The notes under the pieces were generated by a model. It worked only from the letters and a program-made list of their open reading frames with translations. It was not told the origin of the DNA and did not search any database. Below, in pieces: positions 32,143 through 32,356 of a stretch of DNA of 32,356 nucleotides (position 1 is its first letter; each line of letters starts with the position of its first letter). Both the position numbers and the translations under genes were made by a program. Source of the stretch: Dehalococcoidia bacterium (GTDB lineage: Bacteria > Chloroflexota > Dehalococcoidia > DSTF01 > JACRBR01). Location: NCBI GenBank assembly GCA_021462855.1, contig JAJTXQ010000010.1, positions 1 to 32,356 of the forward strand, written 5' to 3'.

Positions 32143-32356
32143 AGCTCCGGCCCGCATGTACCGAACCGCACGACAATCTGCGAAAGGTCGACCACATTTA
32201 TCATCGTGTCGGCGTAGCCCGGAATGCCAGCGCCCACGAAGTCGTACAGCCGATCATAGAGCGGCTCCCCGTCGCGATCCTGGTGGGATGCTACAGCCCG
32301 GAGGTCGATCAGAGAGTAGCGCGAACATACTCCGTCCCCCCCCCCCCCCCCCCCCC
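32139..32356 (-). CDS. 3' end of a dockerin-tailed protein, cut by the right edge
   Basis: On the minus strand an open frame runs from the right edge to the stop at 32139-32141. Its last ~65 codons read ..YSLIDLRAVASHQDRDGEPL.., then ..GYADTMINVVDLSQIVVRFG.. and end TCGPEL. The second loop looks like a degenerate dockerin repeat, similar to the tails at 1250 and 22300. The first is weaker, and the calcium-binding Asp/Asn residues are only partly kept. Its stop overlaps the next start as ATGA, so the two genes are coupled. The edge-side residues are read from a C run and would be poly-Gly, which is not credible. It is a probable secreted protein; its main domain lies outside the window. Confidence 0.6.
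   Translation of the reverse strand, partial: GGGGGGDGVCSRYSLIDLRAVASHQDRDGEPLYDRLYDFVGAGIPGYADTMINVVDLSQIVVRFGTCGPEL
32336..32356. repeat. Terminal poly-C run of 21 bases
   Basis: The window ends in 21 C residues (poly-G on the other strand). It ends a coding frame and looks like a sequencing or assembly artefact (poly-G tails are common in two-colour chemistry), though a phase-variable homopolymer tract cannot be excluded from this window. Confidence 0.7.

Overview
The window is a high-GC chromosomal segment with short intergenic gaps, few strong Shine-Dalgarno sites and several probable leaderless starts. It encodes threonine/proline-rich surface proteins, dockerin-like tails, a cluster of class F-like sortases, a gyrA, an actinobacterial-style RHH/DUF4097 operon and one tRNA. 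Together these suggest a Chloroflexota genome (Dehalococcoidia or a related uncultured lineage), probably a metagenomic contig. This placement is inferred from gene style, not from a marker search. The right edge ends in a 21-base C run that looks like a read or assembly artefact.

Region 1 (1-9121) is a cell-surface module. A cohesin-like/dockerin protein cut by the left edge is followed by three secreted proteins. Each has an N-terminal signal peptide and a C-terminal sorting signal made of LPDTG or GPDTG, a hydrophobic helix and a basic tail. Three consecutive membrane-anchored sortases follow at once, each with the His/Cys/Arg triad. A roughly 500-nt hairpin-rich leader precedes the third substrate, which starts at TTG. 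The natural reading is a self-contained set of surface proteins plus the enzymes that anchor them.

Region 2 (9122-14062) holds a DJ-1/PfpI-family protein, gyrA, and two exported proteins on the minus strand: a small lipoprotein and a membrane-anchored serine hydrolase. Region 3 (14063-16577) is a PhoB/PhoP-type response regulator and histidine kinase with overlapping genes. Upstream lie four hexamers in exact 11-bp phase (PHO-box-like), a perfect 15-bp inverted repeat and a TATAAT box. Region 4 (16652-22238) is a mostly co-directional run: a sugar nucleotidyltransferase, M20 amidohydrolase, tandem-GrpB protein, HAD hydrolase, SRPBCC protein, GNAT acetyltransferase and tRNA-Thr(CGT).

Region 5 (22251-26700) is accessory in character. 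It has a broken dockerin tail abutting a tiny cas-less CRISPR array, a polysaccharide deacetylase, and a minus-strand operon. That operon runs RHH regulator, small protein, duplicated-hairpin membrane protein, one-cysteine thioredoxin-like protein and DUF4097 beta-repeat protein. Its promoter overlaps three 11-bp-phased TGGCA repeats. A leaderless methyltransferase follows. Region 6 (26820-32356) contains a two-helix membrane protein, an orphan ketosynthase lacking two of its three catalytic residues, a sphingosine-1-phosphate-lyase-like PLP enzyme, a metallo-beta-lactamase-fold protein, a half VOC domain, a lipoprotein and a dockerin-like tail cut by the right edge.

The leading candidates for something undescribed are the PDTG/sortase surface module with its leader RNA, the RHH/DUF4097 operon with its phased operator, and the catalytically degenerate orphan ketosynthase.
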